A DNA stretch of 64,000 nucleotides from Sinorhizobium garamanticum (GTDB lineage: Bacteria; Pseudomonadota; Alphaproteobacteria; Rhizobiales; Rhizobiaceae): the NCBI RefSeq assembly GCF_029892065.1, contig NZ_CP120374.1, positions 992,001 through 1,056,000 of the forward strand. Direction: 5' to 3'. Below, in pieces: positions 36,959 to 46,287 of the stretch. Position 1 is the first letter of the stretch. Each line of letters begins with the position of its first letter. The position numbers and the translations under genes are program-made. The notes beneath the pieces are model-generated. The model worked only from the letters and a program-made list of their open reading frames with translations, was not told the origin of the DNA and ran no database searches.

Positions 36959-37960
36959 TCAGAGCGCCGCCTTGATCTTCTCGGCCGCCTCCGGTGAGAC
37001 CCACTTGGACCAGACGTCCTCGTTCTCCTCGAGGAAGTGCTTGGCGCCTTCTTCGCCGCTCGCCTGGTTGTCCGTCATCCAGGCCATCAGCTTGCTGACC
37101 GTGTCGTTGCTCCAGGAGCGCTTCTTCAGGTAGTCCATGACCTCGGGACCGACCTGCTCGGAGAAGGGCTTGGCCACCAGCGTCACGATTGTGTCGACCG
37201 GCCACGCACTCGGCTTGGGATCGGGGCAGTCGGCAACGGTAACGCATCGCTTCCATTCGGCAGGATCGTTCGGCACGCCTGGGTCGAGCTTGACCATTTC
37301 ATACTTTCCGAGGAGCGCAGTCGGCGCCCAGTAGTAACCAAGCCATCCTTCCTTGCGTTCGTAGGCCTTCGCGATGGAACCGTCGAGGCCAGCCGCCGAA
37401 CCGGTGTCGAGCAGCGTGAAACCTGCCTTCTGAGCGTCGAACGCCTTGTAGAGTTGCGAGGTGACGACCGTGCCGCCCCAGCCCTGCGGGCCATTGAAAA
37501 CAGCACCCTTCTTGGCGTCCTCCTGATCGGGGAAGAGCTCGGGATGCTTCAGGGCGTCGCCAATCGTCTTGATGTCCGGGTGCGCGTCAGCAACGTACTT
37601 CGGAATCCACCAGCCCTGCACGCCGCCATCCGGCAAGGGAGAGCCGACCTTAATAATACGGCCTTCGTCCGTACCCTTCTTGACGACGTCGGGCAGGAGG
37701 TCGATCCACGCTTCCGGCGCAATGTCGGGCTGACCCTTTTCCGCCATGGAGGTGATCGTCGGCACGGTGTCGCCGATCGTGATTTCGGCGCTGCAACCAT
37801 AACCTTCGTTGAGGATGAACTTATCCAGGTTCGAGAGCACCTCGGCACTCTGCCAGTTCATGCTGGCGATGGTGACGTTCCCGCACTCAGCGGCATTGGA
37901 CAGCGACGCTCCTCCGAGCAGCCCGAACACCAGGCATGTAGACGCAAGCAGCTTCTTCAT
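36959..37960 (-). CDS. Betaine/proline ABC transporter solute-binding protein, ProX/OpuAC type
   Basis: Periplasmic protein of 333 residues with a signal peptide (MKKLLASTCLVFGLLGGASL...NA). OpuAC-family features are MNWQSAEVLSNLDKFIL and aromatic residues for the quaternary ammonium cage, for example in WIDLLP, GWWIPKY and WLGYYWAP. First gene of the three-gene importer. A double Cys pair (CVTVADC) near residue 240 may form a disulfide. Confidence 0.92.
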   Translation of the reverse strand: MKKLLASTCLVFGLLGGASLSNAAECGNVTIASMNWQSAEVLSNLDKFILNEGYGCSAEITIGDTVPTITSMAEKGQPDIAPEAWIDLLPDVVKKGTDEGRIIKVGSPLPDGGVQGWWIPKYVADAHPDIKTIGDALKHPELFPDQEDAKKGAVFNGPQGWGGTVVTSQLYKAFDAQKAGFTLLDTGSAAGLDGSIAKAYERKEGWLGYYWAPTALLGKYEMVKLDPGVPNDPAEWKRCVTVADCPDPKPSAWPVDTIVTLVAKPFSEQVGPEVMDYLKKRSWSNDTVSKLMAWMTDNQASGEEGAKHFLEENEDVWSKWVSPEAAEKIKAAL

Positions 37961-38032
37961 TACAACGTTCCCTTTTCTTAGCGGCGCTTTATTGAAGAGC
38001 GGGGCGCGCCGCGTTTACCCGCTTCGATAAGC

Positions 38033-38827
38033 TCAGGAACCCTGTCCCATACTCACCGATTTCTTGAGCGCGGCGACGAGCCCGGCCGTGACCGCGGTCT
38101 CGAAACCGGCAGCGCGCATTGCCTCGATGGCGGCCGCGGTGGTGCCGCGATAGCTGACAAATGCTTCGACCGTATCGGTGGGACATTCGTCGCGACGTTC
38201 AAGCAGGCGGCCCGCGCCGATGAGGACCGCGGTCACCGCGCGCTGAGCGATCTCCGGACTAAGTCCGCGCGCCACGGCATCGTTCATCATTGCGGTAGCC
38301 AACAATGCGGGAAATGCCGGGCCAGACCCGGAAAGGCCCGTCAGGTAATCGATGTCGCTTTCGCTTGCGACCTCGTCCTGCGTGCCGCAGGCATCGAAGA
38401 TTGCGCGGACGATGGCGCGGTCCTCATCGGTCACATCTGCCGAGCCGATCCAGGGCGTATAGGACTTGCCGACCTCAGCGGCCGCGTTGGGCAAGCTGCG
38501 GATGACCCTCTTCGTATTGTGGTGTTCAGCCAACCGGCCCAAACGGACGCCGGCCACGACGGATATCACGAGCTTTCCGTCGGCATCGATCACGAGCGGC
38601 GGCCAATCAGCAGGCCGGACCGACACAATCATCACGTCCGAACGGTCGGCTAGCTGTTGGTTATCGGTGGTCCAGAAGGAACCGTTTAAGCGGTTGGGCT
38701 GCTCCGTACGATAAGAGAGGGAAAGAGCATGCGGCTGCACCAAACCGGCATTGAGGAGTGAAGCGGCAATTGATCCGCCGAGCCAGCCGCCTCCACCAAC
38801 GATGCCGATCCTCAATGAGCCGCTCAT
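38033..38827 (-). CDS. Pyrroline-5-carboxylate reductase-like protein
   Basis: ProC-family NAD(P) reductase of 264 residues. The Rossmann motif is GIVGGGGWLGGSIAASLL and the family's GLSGSGPAFPALLATAM is in the second domain. It is shorter and more divergent than housekeeping ProC, and it lies in a betaine operon, so it may act on a specialised imine or recycle ring-oxidised proline derivatives. It begins six bases after the TetR gene ends, on the same strand. Confidence 0.85.
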   Translation of the reverse strand: MSGSLRIGIVGGGGWLGGSIAASLLNAGLVQPHALSLSYRTEQPNRLNGSFWTTDNQQLADRSDVMIVSVRPADWPPLVIDADGKLVISVVAGVRLGRLAEHHNTKRVIRSLPNAAAEVGKSYTPWIGSADVTDEDRAIVRAIFDACGTQDEVASESDIDYLTGLSGSGPAFPALLATAMMNDAVARGLSPEIAQRAVTAVLIGAGRLLERRDECPTDTVEAFVSYRGTTAAAIEAMRAAGFETAVTAGLVAALKKSVSMGQGS

Positions 38828-38833
38828 CGTCGG

Positions 38834-39472
38834 TTAGCCTTTCGCCTCGGGTTTGTAGCCGTGCCGCGAAAAAAAGCGATCAAGCTCCCTTTGCACAGGC
38901 ACTTGGCCCGTATAGATCGCGATGTACTCGGGGATCCGCTTCATGCGGGTTGCGATATCCTCCTGAGTCTGCATCGAGATGTAGCCGATCTGAACGAGGT
39001 AGGTCGTGCGGGCGCGGACATCGGCAGTGATCTCCGAATGACCGAAACGGATGAACATACGTTTGAGGGCTTCCAATCGGACCTGATCGGCGCGCTGAAC
39101 TTCCGCCAAGATGTCTTCGGACTGGAGTGCCCAGCTGCGCACGGCAAATTCAAACTTCGAGTCGAATAGGTCCTTGTTCAGCCAGCAATCGAATACGTTG
39201 AGCATCGCTTCAGCCAGGGATTCCGCGTACGCCTCGGACTGCTTCACGATGTTGCCGGTATTCTTTTCCCGCCACCGACCGATGAGCGCTGCCAACAGTT
39301 CTTCCCGGTCCTTGAAGAACCAATAGAAGCTCGTTCGCGACAGATTGAGCCTCTTTGCCAATGGCAGAATCTTTACCGAGTCCACCCCGCCTTCCAGCAG
39401 GGACTCGTAGGCCGCCTCCAGCCATCCCTCCTGCGATCCGCGCCAGCCGCTATCGTTTGCAACGTGCTCCAT
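38834..39472 (-). CDS. TetR-family transcriptional regulator
   Basis: Regulator of 212 residues. The N-terminal helix-turn-helix is in SVKILPLAKRLNLSRTSFYW. The C-terminal domain is helical without known ligand motifs. It is divergent from stcD; the 146-base gap contains a pair of facing 19-base operator-like sequences, one over a possible -35 box of the stcD promoter. Repression of stcD and of its own operon, relieved by a betaine, is likely. Confidence 0.9.
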   Translation of the reverse strand: MEHVANDSGWRGSQEGWLEAAYESLLEGGVDSVKILPLAKRLNLSRTSFYWFFKDREELLAALIGRWREKNTGNIVKQSEAYAESLAEAMLNVFDCWLNKDLFDSKFEFAVRSWALQSEDILAEVQRADQVRLEALKRMFIRFGHSEITADVRARTTYLVQIGYISMQTQEDIATRMKRIPEYIAIYTGQVPVQRELDRFFSRHGYKPEAKG

Positions 39473-39508
39473 AAAGACCTCCTAACAAATTGTGAAAGGA
39501 CATACAAG

Positions 39509-39527
39509 AAAAATGTACACATATGTC
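39509..39527. promoter_or_regulatory. TetR operator candidate 1
   Basis: AAAAATGTACACATATGTC, 37 bases before the tetR start. It matches the reverse complement of 39558-39576 at 16 of 19 positions. Confidence 0.65.
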
Positions 39528-39557
39528 TACGTGCATGACTTTGATGTTTTCTTTCTT

Positions 39558-39576
39558 GACACTTATGTACATTTTT
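39558..39576. promoter_or_regulatory. TetR operator candidate 2
   Basis: GACACTTATGTACATTTTT faces candidate 1. It overlaps TTGACA (39556-39561), a possible -35 box for stcD, 43 bases before that gene's start. Centre-to-centre distance to candidate 1 is 49 bases. Confidence 0.65.
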
Positions 39577-39618
39577 GCGTAGCGTTCGAGCTGACGTTTC
39601 TAGACCGGAGCCCGACAT

Positions 39619-41655
39619 ATGTCGAACGACCCCCTCCTCCAGCCCTATCAGCTCAAGCACTTGACGCTGCGCAATCGCATCATCGTGACGGCGCACGAAC
39701 CGGCCTATCCTGAGGACGGCATGCCGAAGGAGCGCTACCGCGGCTATACGGTGGAAAGGGCAAAGGGCGGTGTAGCTCTGACGATGACCGCGGGCTCTGC
39801 CGCTGTTTCGAAGGACAGCCCGCCCGTGTTCAACAACCTGCTCGCCTACAAGGATGAGATCGTGCCGTGGATCAGGCAGATGACCGACGCTGTGCACGAG
39901 GAGGGTGCGGCGATCATGATCCAGCTTACCCATCTCGGTCGGCGCACGCGGTGGGACAAGGGTGACTGGCTCCCGGTTGTCGCTCCCTCCCATCACCGCG
40001 AAGCGTCGCACCGCGCCTTCCCCAAGAAGATCGAAGACTGGGACATCGAGAGGATCATCAAGGATTTCGCCGATGCGGCCGAGCGCATGAAGGCGGGCGG
40101 CATGGATGGCGTTGAACTGGAGGCCTACGGTCACCTGCTCGATCAGTTCACCTCGCCCCTCACGAACGAGCTTGATGGACCTTACGGGGGCTCGCTCGAC
40201 AACCGCATGCGTTTCTGTTTCGATGTCCTGAAGGCGATCCGGACGCGTGTCGGAGATAAATTCATCCTCGGCGTGCGCTACACGGCCGACGAATGTCTTC
40301 CCGGCGGGACCGGCAAGGCGGAAGGCTTAGAAATCTCGAAGCGCCTCAAGGAAAGCGGGCTTATCGATTACCTGAACGTTATCCGCGGGCATATCGATAC
40401 GGACGCCGGTCTCACCGACGTGATCCCGATCCAGGGCATGGCAAACTCCCCTCACCTCGATTTCGCCGGCGAGATCCGCGCTGCCACCAATTTCCCGACC
40501 TTTCATGCTGCGAAGATTCCGGATGTCGCCACCGCGCGCCATGCGATCGCGTCCGGCAAGGTCGACATGGTGGGGATGACCCGCGCCCATATGACCGATC
40601 CGCATATCGTCCGGAAGATCATCGAGAAGCGCGAGGACGACATTCGGCCCTGCGTCGGCGCGAACTACTGTCTCGACCGCATCTACCAGGGCGGCGCCGC
40701 CTACTGCATCCACAATGCCGCGACCGGACGCGAGCTGACGATGCCGCACACCATCGCGAAGGCGGACCGTCGCAAGAAGATCGTCATCGTCGGCGCCGGG
40801 CCCGCCGGTCTCGAGGCGGCGCGTGTGGCCGGCGAGCGCGGTCACGAGGTCGTGGTCTTCGAAGCGGCTAACGATCCGGGAGGGCAGATCCGGCTCACCG
40901 CTCAAAGCGAGCGCCGCCGGGAGATGATCAGCATCATCGACTGGCGCATGAGCCAGTGCGAGAAGCTAGGCGTCGCCTTCCATTTCAACACTTGGGCGGA
41001 GGCTGAGACCGTAGAGGCCGAAAGGCCGGACGTCGTCATCATCGCGACAGGCGGACTTCCGCACACGGACGTCCTCTCAAAGGGAAACGAACTCGTCGTC
41101 TCCGCCTGGGACATCATTTCGGGCGACGTCAAGCCGGGAACCAACGTCCTCGTCTTCGACGACGCCGGCGACCATGCCGGCCTGCAGGCCGCGGAATTCC
41201 TCGCCAATGCCGGCGCCAAGGTCGAGATTATGACCCCCGACCGCTCCTTCGCGCCGGAAGTCATGGCCATGAACCTCGTGCCCTATATGCGCTCCTTGCA
41301 AAAACGGGACGTTACCTTCACCGTCACCTATAGGCTGGATGCGGTTGAACGCGAAGGCAACCAGCTGATCGCCCATGTCGGCAGTGACTATGGCGGCGTT
41401 GCCAAGCAGCGCATGGTGGATCAGGTGGTGATCAACCACGGCACCATTCCGCTTGATGACCTGTACTTCGAGCTGAAGCCCGCCTCAAGCAATCTCGGAG
41501 AGATGTCGCACGATCAGCTGATCGCCGGGGAGCAGCAGTCTGTCGCGCGTAACCCGCAAGGCAAATTCCAGCTCTTCCGCATCGGCGATGCGGTCGCGGC
41601 GCGCAACACGCACGCAGCGATCTACGACGCCCTTCGGCTTCTCAAGGATATCTGA
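39619..41655 (+). CDS. stcD: N-methylproline demethylase StcD
   Basis: Flavoprotein that oxidatively removes the remaining methyl group of N-methylproline to give proline. At 678 residues it has the length I recall for StcD of S. meliloti. It has an N-terminal TIM barrel with FMN (LTLRNRIIVTAHEPAYPEDG), an iron-sulfur segment, and FAD/NAD-like domains (IVIVGAGPAGLEAARVAGER). In the iron-sulfur segment the usual four Cys are only three: C345, C351 and C363, with A348 in the second place (CVGANYC). Electrons should pass to the EtfAB proteins encoded downstream. The promoter carries paired TetR sites. Confidence 0.92.
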   Translation: MSNDPLLQPYQLKHLTLRNRIIVTAHEPAYPEDGMPKERYRGYTVERAKGGVALTMTAGSAAVSKDSPPVFNNLLAYKDEIVPWIRQMTDAVHEEGAAIMIQLTHLGRRTRWDKGDWLPVVAPSHHREASHRAFPKKIEDWDIERIIKDFADAAERMKAGGMDGVELEAYGHLLDQFTSPLTNELDGPYGGSLDNRMRFCFDVLKAIRTRVGDKFILGVRYTADECLPGGTGKAEGLEISKRLKESGLIDYLNVIRGHIDTDAGLTDVIPIQGMANSPHLDFAGEIRAATNFPTFHAAKIPDVATARHAIASGKVDMVGMTRAHMTDPHIVRKIIEKREDDIRPCVGANYCLDRIYQGGAAYCIHNAATGRELTMPHTIAKADRRKKIVIVGAGPAGLEAARVAGERGHEVVVFEAANDPGGQIRLTAQSERRREMISIIDWRMSQCEKLGVAFHFNTWAEAETVEAERPDVVIIATGGLPHTDVLSKGNELVVSAWDIISGDVKPGTNVLVFDDAGDHAGLQAAEFLANAGAKVEIMTPDRSFAPEVMAMNLVPYMRSLQKRDVTFTVTYRLDAVEREGNQLIAHVGSDYGGVAKQRMVDQVVINHGTIPLDDLYFELKPASSNLGEMSHDQLIAGEQQSVARNPQGKFQLFRIGDAVAARNTHAAIYDALRLLKDI

Positions 41656-41703
41656 CACCAGGCGGGAGGCCTCGGCCCCCGCCGTGCGTCCGAGGACCCA
41701 TCC

Positions 41704-42306
41704 ATGACACGTCGAAGTGAAGCCCTTCAGTTGTTCGTCAATGCCGCTTTCGTGGCCCTTGACCAATTCGCACAGGCTCCGCAATCGCGCCGCTCGATTC
41801 GGCAGATCTTTTCTGCGCTTGAGGTTCCGGGCGCGCAAAGGTCTGGCCCCGGAAGCCGGCTGCCCGTCTGTTCCCACCTCGACACGGTGCTGGCGATCGA
41901 TACGGAACACGATTCGCTCCAAAGTCTGGTCGATCGCTTCAAGGCGATCGAGCCGCTGCTCGAATGGCGCCGGCGCTCGAATTATGACGGTTCGGCGAGT
42001 GATAATTTCCACGACGGCCATGCGAATGCGATGATCATCGGACCTCGTGGCCTCGAAGAGCGCACGGATGTGTGGATCGGCATAACGCTGATGGCACCTC
42101 ACGTCCGCTACCCAGACCACAATCATCCACCAGAGGAAGTCTACCTCGTCCTTTCGGATGGAGCGTTTCGTCAGGGCGACGGGCCATGGTTCAGGCCGGG
42201 TTTTGGCGGCTCATTTTACAACGAGCCCGGTATCAAACATGCGATGCGCTCCTTCGAGAAGCCATTCCTGGCTTTCTGGGCGCTGCTTGCAGACCGCCCG
42301 GCGTGA
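41704..42306 (+). CDS. Cupin of the dimethylsulfoniopropionate lyase (DddQ/DddL-like) family
   Basis: A 200-residue protein with a C-terminal cupin. The metal-site residues are H139, H141 and E145 in YPDHNHPPEEVYLVLS, with Y147 two residues on and H179 in GIKHAM; this matches the DMSP-lyase pattern of two His, Glu, Tyr and a distal His. Members cleave DMSP to dimethyl sulfide and acrylate, but many homologues in soil bacteria are untested. It lies between stcD and etfB on the same strand. DMSP is the sulfonium analogue of the betaines, so the protein may act on a betaine-derived or sulfonium compound. Confidence 0.72.
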   Translation: MTRRSEALQLFVNAAFVALDQFAQAPQSRRSIRQIFSALEVPGAQRSGPGSRLPVCSHLDTVLAIDTEHDSLQSLVDRFKAIEPLLEWRRRSNYDGSASDNFHDGHANAMIIGPRGLEERTDVWIGITLMAPHVRYPDHNHPPEEVYLVLSDGAFRQGDGPWFRPGFGGSFYNEPGIKHAMRSFEKPFLAFWALLADRPA

Positions 42307-42344
42307 GAGTCCTCGGGCCAATCAAGAAATAGATGGGAGCAGCC

Positions 42345-43094
42345 ATGAAAATCCTAGTAACGGTGAAGCGGGTCGTCGACTTTAACGTCAAGATCCGGGT
42401 GAAGGCGGATGGCACCGGCGTCGAGCTTGCCAATGTCAAGATGTCGATGAACCCGTTCGACGAGATCTCGGTCGAAGAGGCACTGCGCTTGAAGGAAGCC
42501 GGCAAGGCGAGCGAAGTGGTGGTGGTGTCGGTCGGCCCGGCCAAGGCCGAGGAGACGCTCAGGACCGCGCTCGCCATGGGGGCCGACCGGGCGATCCTGG
42601 TCGAAACCGAAGACCAGGTCGAGCCGCTCGCCGTTGCCAAGATCGTCAAGGGCGTGGCCGAGGCCGAAGCGCCGGGGCTGATCATCGTCGGCAAGCAGGC
42701 GATCGACGACGATAGCAATCAGACCGGCCAGATGCTGCCGGCGCTCTTGGGCTGGGCCCAGGGCACCTTTGCCTCCAAGGTCGAGATCGGTGACGGCAAG
42801 GTCAATGTCACCCGCGAGGTCGACGGCGGCCTGCAGACGGTCGAACTAAAGCTGCCGGCGGTGGTCACCACCGATCTGCGTCTGAACGAGCCGCGTTATG
42901 CCTCGCTGCCGAACATCATGAAGGCGAAGAAGAAGCCGCTCGACAAGAAGACCCCGGCCGATTTCGGCGTCGACACGAGCCCGCGGCTGAAGGTGTTGAA
43001 GACCGAAGAGCCGTCGGGCCGCAAGGCCGGCATCAAGGTCAAGTCGGCCGCCGAGCTCGTCGAGAAGCTCAAGAGCGAAGCCGGCGTTCTGTAA
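42345..43094 (+). CDS. etfB: Electron transfer flavoprotein beta subunit
   Basis: ETF small subunit, 249 residues: [20 protein letters not shown] start, the AMP-binding beta-domain core and the recognition-loop region ([20 protein letters not shown]). ATG 42345 has GGGAGC upstream; a Met at 42333 has no site. With EtfA it should carry electrons from StcD (and perhaps the second demethylase) to the quinone pool through ETF dehydrogenase, which is not in the window. Confidence 0.93.
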   Translation: MKILVTVKRVVDFNVKIRVKADGTGVELANVKMSMNPFDEISVEEALRLKEAGKASEVVVVSVGPAKAEETLRTALAMGADRAILVETEDQVEPLAVAKIVKGVAEAEAPGLIIVGKQAIDDDSNQTGQMLPALLGWAQGTFASKVEIGDGKVNVTREVDGGLQTVELKLPAVVTTDLRLNEPRYASLPNIMKAKKKPLDKKTPADFGVDTSPRLKVLKTEEPSGRKAGIKVKSAAELVEKLKSEAGVL

Positions 43095-43118
43095 AGGTTA
43101 GGAAAGGGAGATCTCATA

Positions 43119-44048
43119 ATGGCCATTCTGCTTCTGGCTGACCACGACAATACCAACCTTTCCGACCAGACGGCCAAAGCGCTGACGGCGGCTACCAAGA
43201 TCGGCGGTGACGTCCACATTCTCGTCGCCGGTTCGGGCGCCAAGGCCGTCGCCGAACAGGCGGCGAAGCTTGCCGGTGTCGCCAAGGTGCTCGTCGCCGA
43301 CGACGCCTCGCTCGCCCACAATCTCGCCGAGCCGCTGGCCGCCACGATCGTCTCGCTTGCCGGCGGCTACGACACGCTCATCGCCGCCGCCACCTCGGTC
43401 GGCAAGAACGTCATGCCGCGGGTTGCCGCCCTGCTCGACGTCGCCCAGGTCTCGGAAATCATCGAGGTGGTTGCGGCCGACACCTATCGGCGGCCGATCT
43501 ATGCCGGCAACGCCATCCAGACGGTGCAGACGAGCGAAGCCAAGCGGGTGATCACCGTGCGCACCGCCGCCTTTGCCGCGGCTCAGGATGGCGGCTCGGC
43601 CGCGATCGAGACGGTCTCGGCCGCCGCCAATCCCGGCGTTTCGAGCCATGTTGCCGATGCGCTGTCGTCGTCCGACCGGCCGGAACTGACCTCGGCGAGG
43701 ATCATCATCTCTGGCGGCCGGGCGCTCGGCTCGTCGGAAAAGTTCAAGGAAGTGATCCTGCCGGTCGCCGACAAGCTCGGTGCCGCCGTCGGTGCCTCGC
43801 GTGCCGCCGTCGATGCCGGTTACGCCCCGAACGATTGGCAGGTCGGCCAGACCGGCAAGGTGGTCGCCCCCGACCTCTACATCGCCTGCGGCATCTCCGG
43901 CGCCATCCAGCACCTGGCCGGCATGAAGGATTCCAAGGTGATCGTCGCCATCAACAAGGACGAGGAGGCGCCGATCTTCCAGGTCGCCGACTACGGCCTC
44001 GTCGCCGACCTCTTCGACGTCCTGCCGGAACTTGAAAGACAAATTTGA
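43119..44048 (+). CDS. etfA: Electron transfer flavoprotein alpha subunit
   Basis: ETF large subunit of 309 residues. The FAD-binding second half includes [20 protein letters not shown] and [31 protein letters not shown] precedes the ATG. The gene follows etfB by 24 bases and ends the stcD operon. Housekeeping rhizobial etfAB genes are similar, so this may be the only pair or a dedicated second pair. Confidence 0.93.
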   Translation: MAILLLADHDNTNLSDQTAKALTAATKIGGDVHILVAGSGAKAVAEQAAKLAGVAKVLVADDASLAHNLAEPLAATIVSLAGGYDTLIAAATSVGKNVMPRVAALLDVAQVSEIIEVVAADTYRRPIYAGNAIQTVQTSEAKRVITVRTAAFAAAQDGGSAAIETVSAAANPGVSSHVADALSSSDRPELTSARIIISGGRALGSSEKFKEVILPVADKLGAAVGASRAAVDAGYAPNDWQVGQTGKVVAPDLYIACGISGAIQHLAGMKDSKVIVAINKDEEAPIFQVADYGLVADLFDVLPELERQI

Positions 44049-44202
44049 CACCGCGATAACCGAGGCGACGCAACTCCCGGGCCAGGCCGTCTAGCTGGAC
44101 TAACGTCCTGAACAGCGGGCGCCCGGGTCCAGAAAACGCCAAGAAAGCAGCCGTCGATGGAGGTATCCTGTCAGGGCCCGTCCGCAATCCACCGCAGCAA
44201 AT

Positions 44203-44343
44203 TCATCTTGGAGGAGCGGCTTCTCGGGATGCTTCTCGAATGCGCGCAGCAGAGTCTCTGATTTCCGCGGGCGTCTGGCCGTAGGTACGTCTAAACTCCA
44301 GAAGAGCTGTGCTCGGATCTGCAGATTTACTTTTGAAAGCAGA
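44203..44343 (-). pseudogene. C-terminal remnant of an AraC/GlxA-type regulator
   Basis: On the minus strand the frame reads SSAFKSKSADPSTALLEFRR TYGQTPAEIRD then a short tail to a stop at 44203. This resembles the last helix-turn-helix of GlxA-type AraC regulators (GFxSxSxF...FRRxYGxTPxxYR). No larger matching frame exists, so only the tail is left. The rest of the 370-base gap (44049-44418) shows no gene. Confidence 0.4.
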
Positions 44344-44418
44344 AGAGTTTGCGCCGGCTTGCCATGATGCCTGGCTCTGCTAGGCTGCGTCCATTGCTTC
44401 CAACACGAAAGAAATAAC

Positions 44419-46215
44419 GTGGCGCATCCTTCGGAAGCTAGGGGAAAGCGTTTCCAGCTCATCCTGATCAAGCCATCTCACTATGATGACGATGGCTACG
44501 TGATCCGCTGGTGGCGCGCGATGATCCCGTCGAACTCGCTCGCGGCGCTTTATGGCATCGCCGCGGACTGCGCCGAGCGCAAAGTGCTTGGTCCAGACGT
44601 TTCCATCGATATCACAGTGCTCGACGAGACGAATACGCGGATCGATTTCCCTGCCCTTATGCGTGTGTTTAGCCGACATGGTGATTTCGGCATGGTGGCG
44701 CTTGTCGGGGTGCAATCCAACCAGTATCCGCGCGCACTCGATATTGCACGGCCGTTCCGCGAGGCTGGTATACCCGTTGCCATCGGCGGCTTTCATGTGT
44801 CGGGCTGTCTTGCCATGCTCGATGGCAAGGCAGTGGAACTCGACGCCTGCCGGGAGATGGGCATTTCCATGTTTGCCGGTGAGGCAGAGGGCCGTCTTGA
44901 AACGGTGCTGCGCGATGCGGCAACCGGCAAGCTGGAGCCGATTTATAACTTTATGAGCGACTTGCCGGGTCTTGGCGGCACGCCGGTGCCGTTCCTGCCG
45001 AAGGAAAATGTCGCTCATACGCTCGGCCTCAGCACGAGCTTTGATGCCGGGCGCGGCTGTCCCTATCAGTGTTCGTTCTGCACGATCATCAACGTGCAGG
45101 GGCGCAGGTCGCGGTTCCGCTCGGCCGACGACATCGAGAAACTCGTGCGGATGAACTGGGCGCAGGGCGTCCACAAATTCTTCATCACCGACGATAATTT
45201 TGCCCGCAACAAGGATTGGGAGGCCACCTTCGACCGGCTGATCGAACTGCGGGAGAAGGACGGTATTCCGCTCGGCCTGATGATCCAGGTCGATGTGCTC
45301 TGCCATAAGATCCCGAATTTCATCGAGAAGGCAAAGCGGGCCGGCGTTACCCGTGTTTTCATCGGCCTCGAGAACATCAATCCGGACAACCTGACCGCTG
45401 CAAAGAAGAACCAGAACAAGATCACCGAATACCGCAAGATGCTGCTCGCCTGGAAGGCGCAGGGCATCATGACGCTCGCGGGCTATATCCTCGGCTTTCC
45501 GGCGGATACGCCCGAGACCATCCGGCGCGACATCGCCATCATCCAACACGAACTGCCGGTCGATATCATCGAATTCTTCATTCTCACGCCGCTGCCGGGC
45601 TCGGAGGATCACCAGAAGCTCTGGAAGAACGGTGCCGAGATGGAGGCCGATCTCAACGTCTATGATGTCGAGCATGTGTGCGCGGCGCATCCGAGGATGA
45701 GCCGGGAGGCGTGGGAAGACATCTACCGCGAGGCATGGCGGCTCTATTACACGCCGGAGCACATGAAGACTCTGCTACGCCGCGCGGCCGCGACGGGCGT
45801 GCCGCTTCCAAGTCTTGTCAAGCTGCTCGTTTCCTTTGCGACGATGGTACCGCTTGAAAACGTCCATCCGCTGCAGAGCGGCCTTCTGCGCCTGAAGCGG
45901 CCGTCGGAGCGGCGGCCGGGCATGAAGCGGGTCCATCCGCTGATCTTCTGGCCGCAGTTTCTATGGGAAACGGTGCGCAAGCATGTGGCGCTCGCGGGTA
46001 CGATCATCCGGTTGACTGCCGCCGCCTACAGGATCTTCCGCGATCCGGCTTCGAGGGTCTACATGGATCAGGCGTTGACGCCGGTCGGAGCCGACGAAGA
46101 GGAGGCGCTTGAACTGTTCACCAAGACTGCCGGCGGCACGGCAGCGGTGGCGCATGTGAAGAAGGTCAACGCGCTCACCCATGCCACTTCGGCGTCATCA
46201 GAGCTCCGCGGTTGA
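44419..46215 (+). CDS. B12-binding-domain radical SAM protein, unknown substrate
   Basis: Protein of 598 residues. An N-terminal cobalamin-binding-like Rossmann region (VALVGVQSNQYPRALDIA, IGGFHVSG) precedes the radical SAM core with CPYQCSFC (C-x3-C-x2-C) near residue 215. The C-terminal 150 residues are helical with a short hydrophobic part (HVALAGTIIRLTAAAYRIF). Such proteins include methyltransferases and enzymes of hopanoid or bacteriochlorophyll modification. Here it stands alone between the etf genes and a convergent dehydrogenase, with no partner genes. The start at 44419 fits, but no clear ribosome site is visible. Confidence 0.85.
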   Translation: MAHPSEARGKRFQLILIKPSHYDDDGYVIRWWRAMIPSNSLAALYGIAADCAERKVLGPDVSIDITVLDETNTRIDFPALMRVFSRHGDFGMVALVGVQSNQYPRALDIARPFREAGIPVAIGGFHVSGCLAMLDGKAVELDACREMGISMFAGEAEGRLETVLRDAATGKLEPIYNFMSDLPGLGGTPVPFLPKENVAHTLGLSTSFDAGRGCPYQCSFCTIINVQGRRSRFRSADDIEKLVRMNWAQGVHKFFITDDNFARNKDWEATFDRLIELREKDGIPLGLMIQVDVLCHKIPNFIEKAKRAGVTRVFIGLENINPDNLTAAKKNQNKITEYRKMLLAWKAQGIMTLAGYILGFPADTPETIRRDIAIIQHELPVDIIEFFILTPLPGSEDHQKLWKNGAEMEADLNVYDVEHVCAAHPRMSREAWEDIYREAWRLYYTPEHMKTLLRRAAATGVPLPSLVKLLVSFATMVPLENVHPLQSGLLRLKRPSERRPGMKRVHPLIFWPQFLWETVRKHVALAGTIIRLTAAAYRIFRDPASRVYMDQALTPVGADEEEALELFTKTAGGTAAVAHVKKVNALTHATSASSELRG

Positions 46216-46287
46216 CTGGCTGAGGAGGGAGTCGAAGCGCGACCCCGTGTTCCGCGGAAACACAAGGCGTCCAGCGACGAACACGCT

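Noticed and set aside
44380..45762. Open frame opposite the radical SAM gene
   Set aside because: The plus strand carries the CPYQCSFC motif and a full domain plan; the reverse frame has none.
46216..46287. GTGTTCC/GGAAACAC stem between convergent genes as a terminator
   Set aside because: The arms need a bulge to pair and no T-run follows on either strand, so the evidence is too weak.
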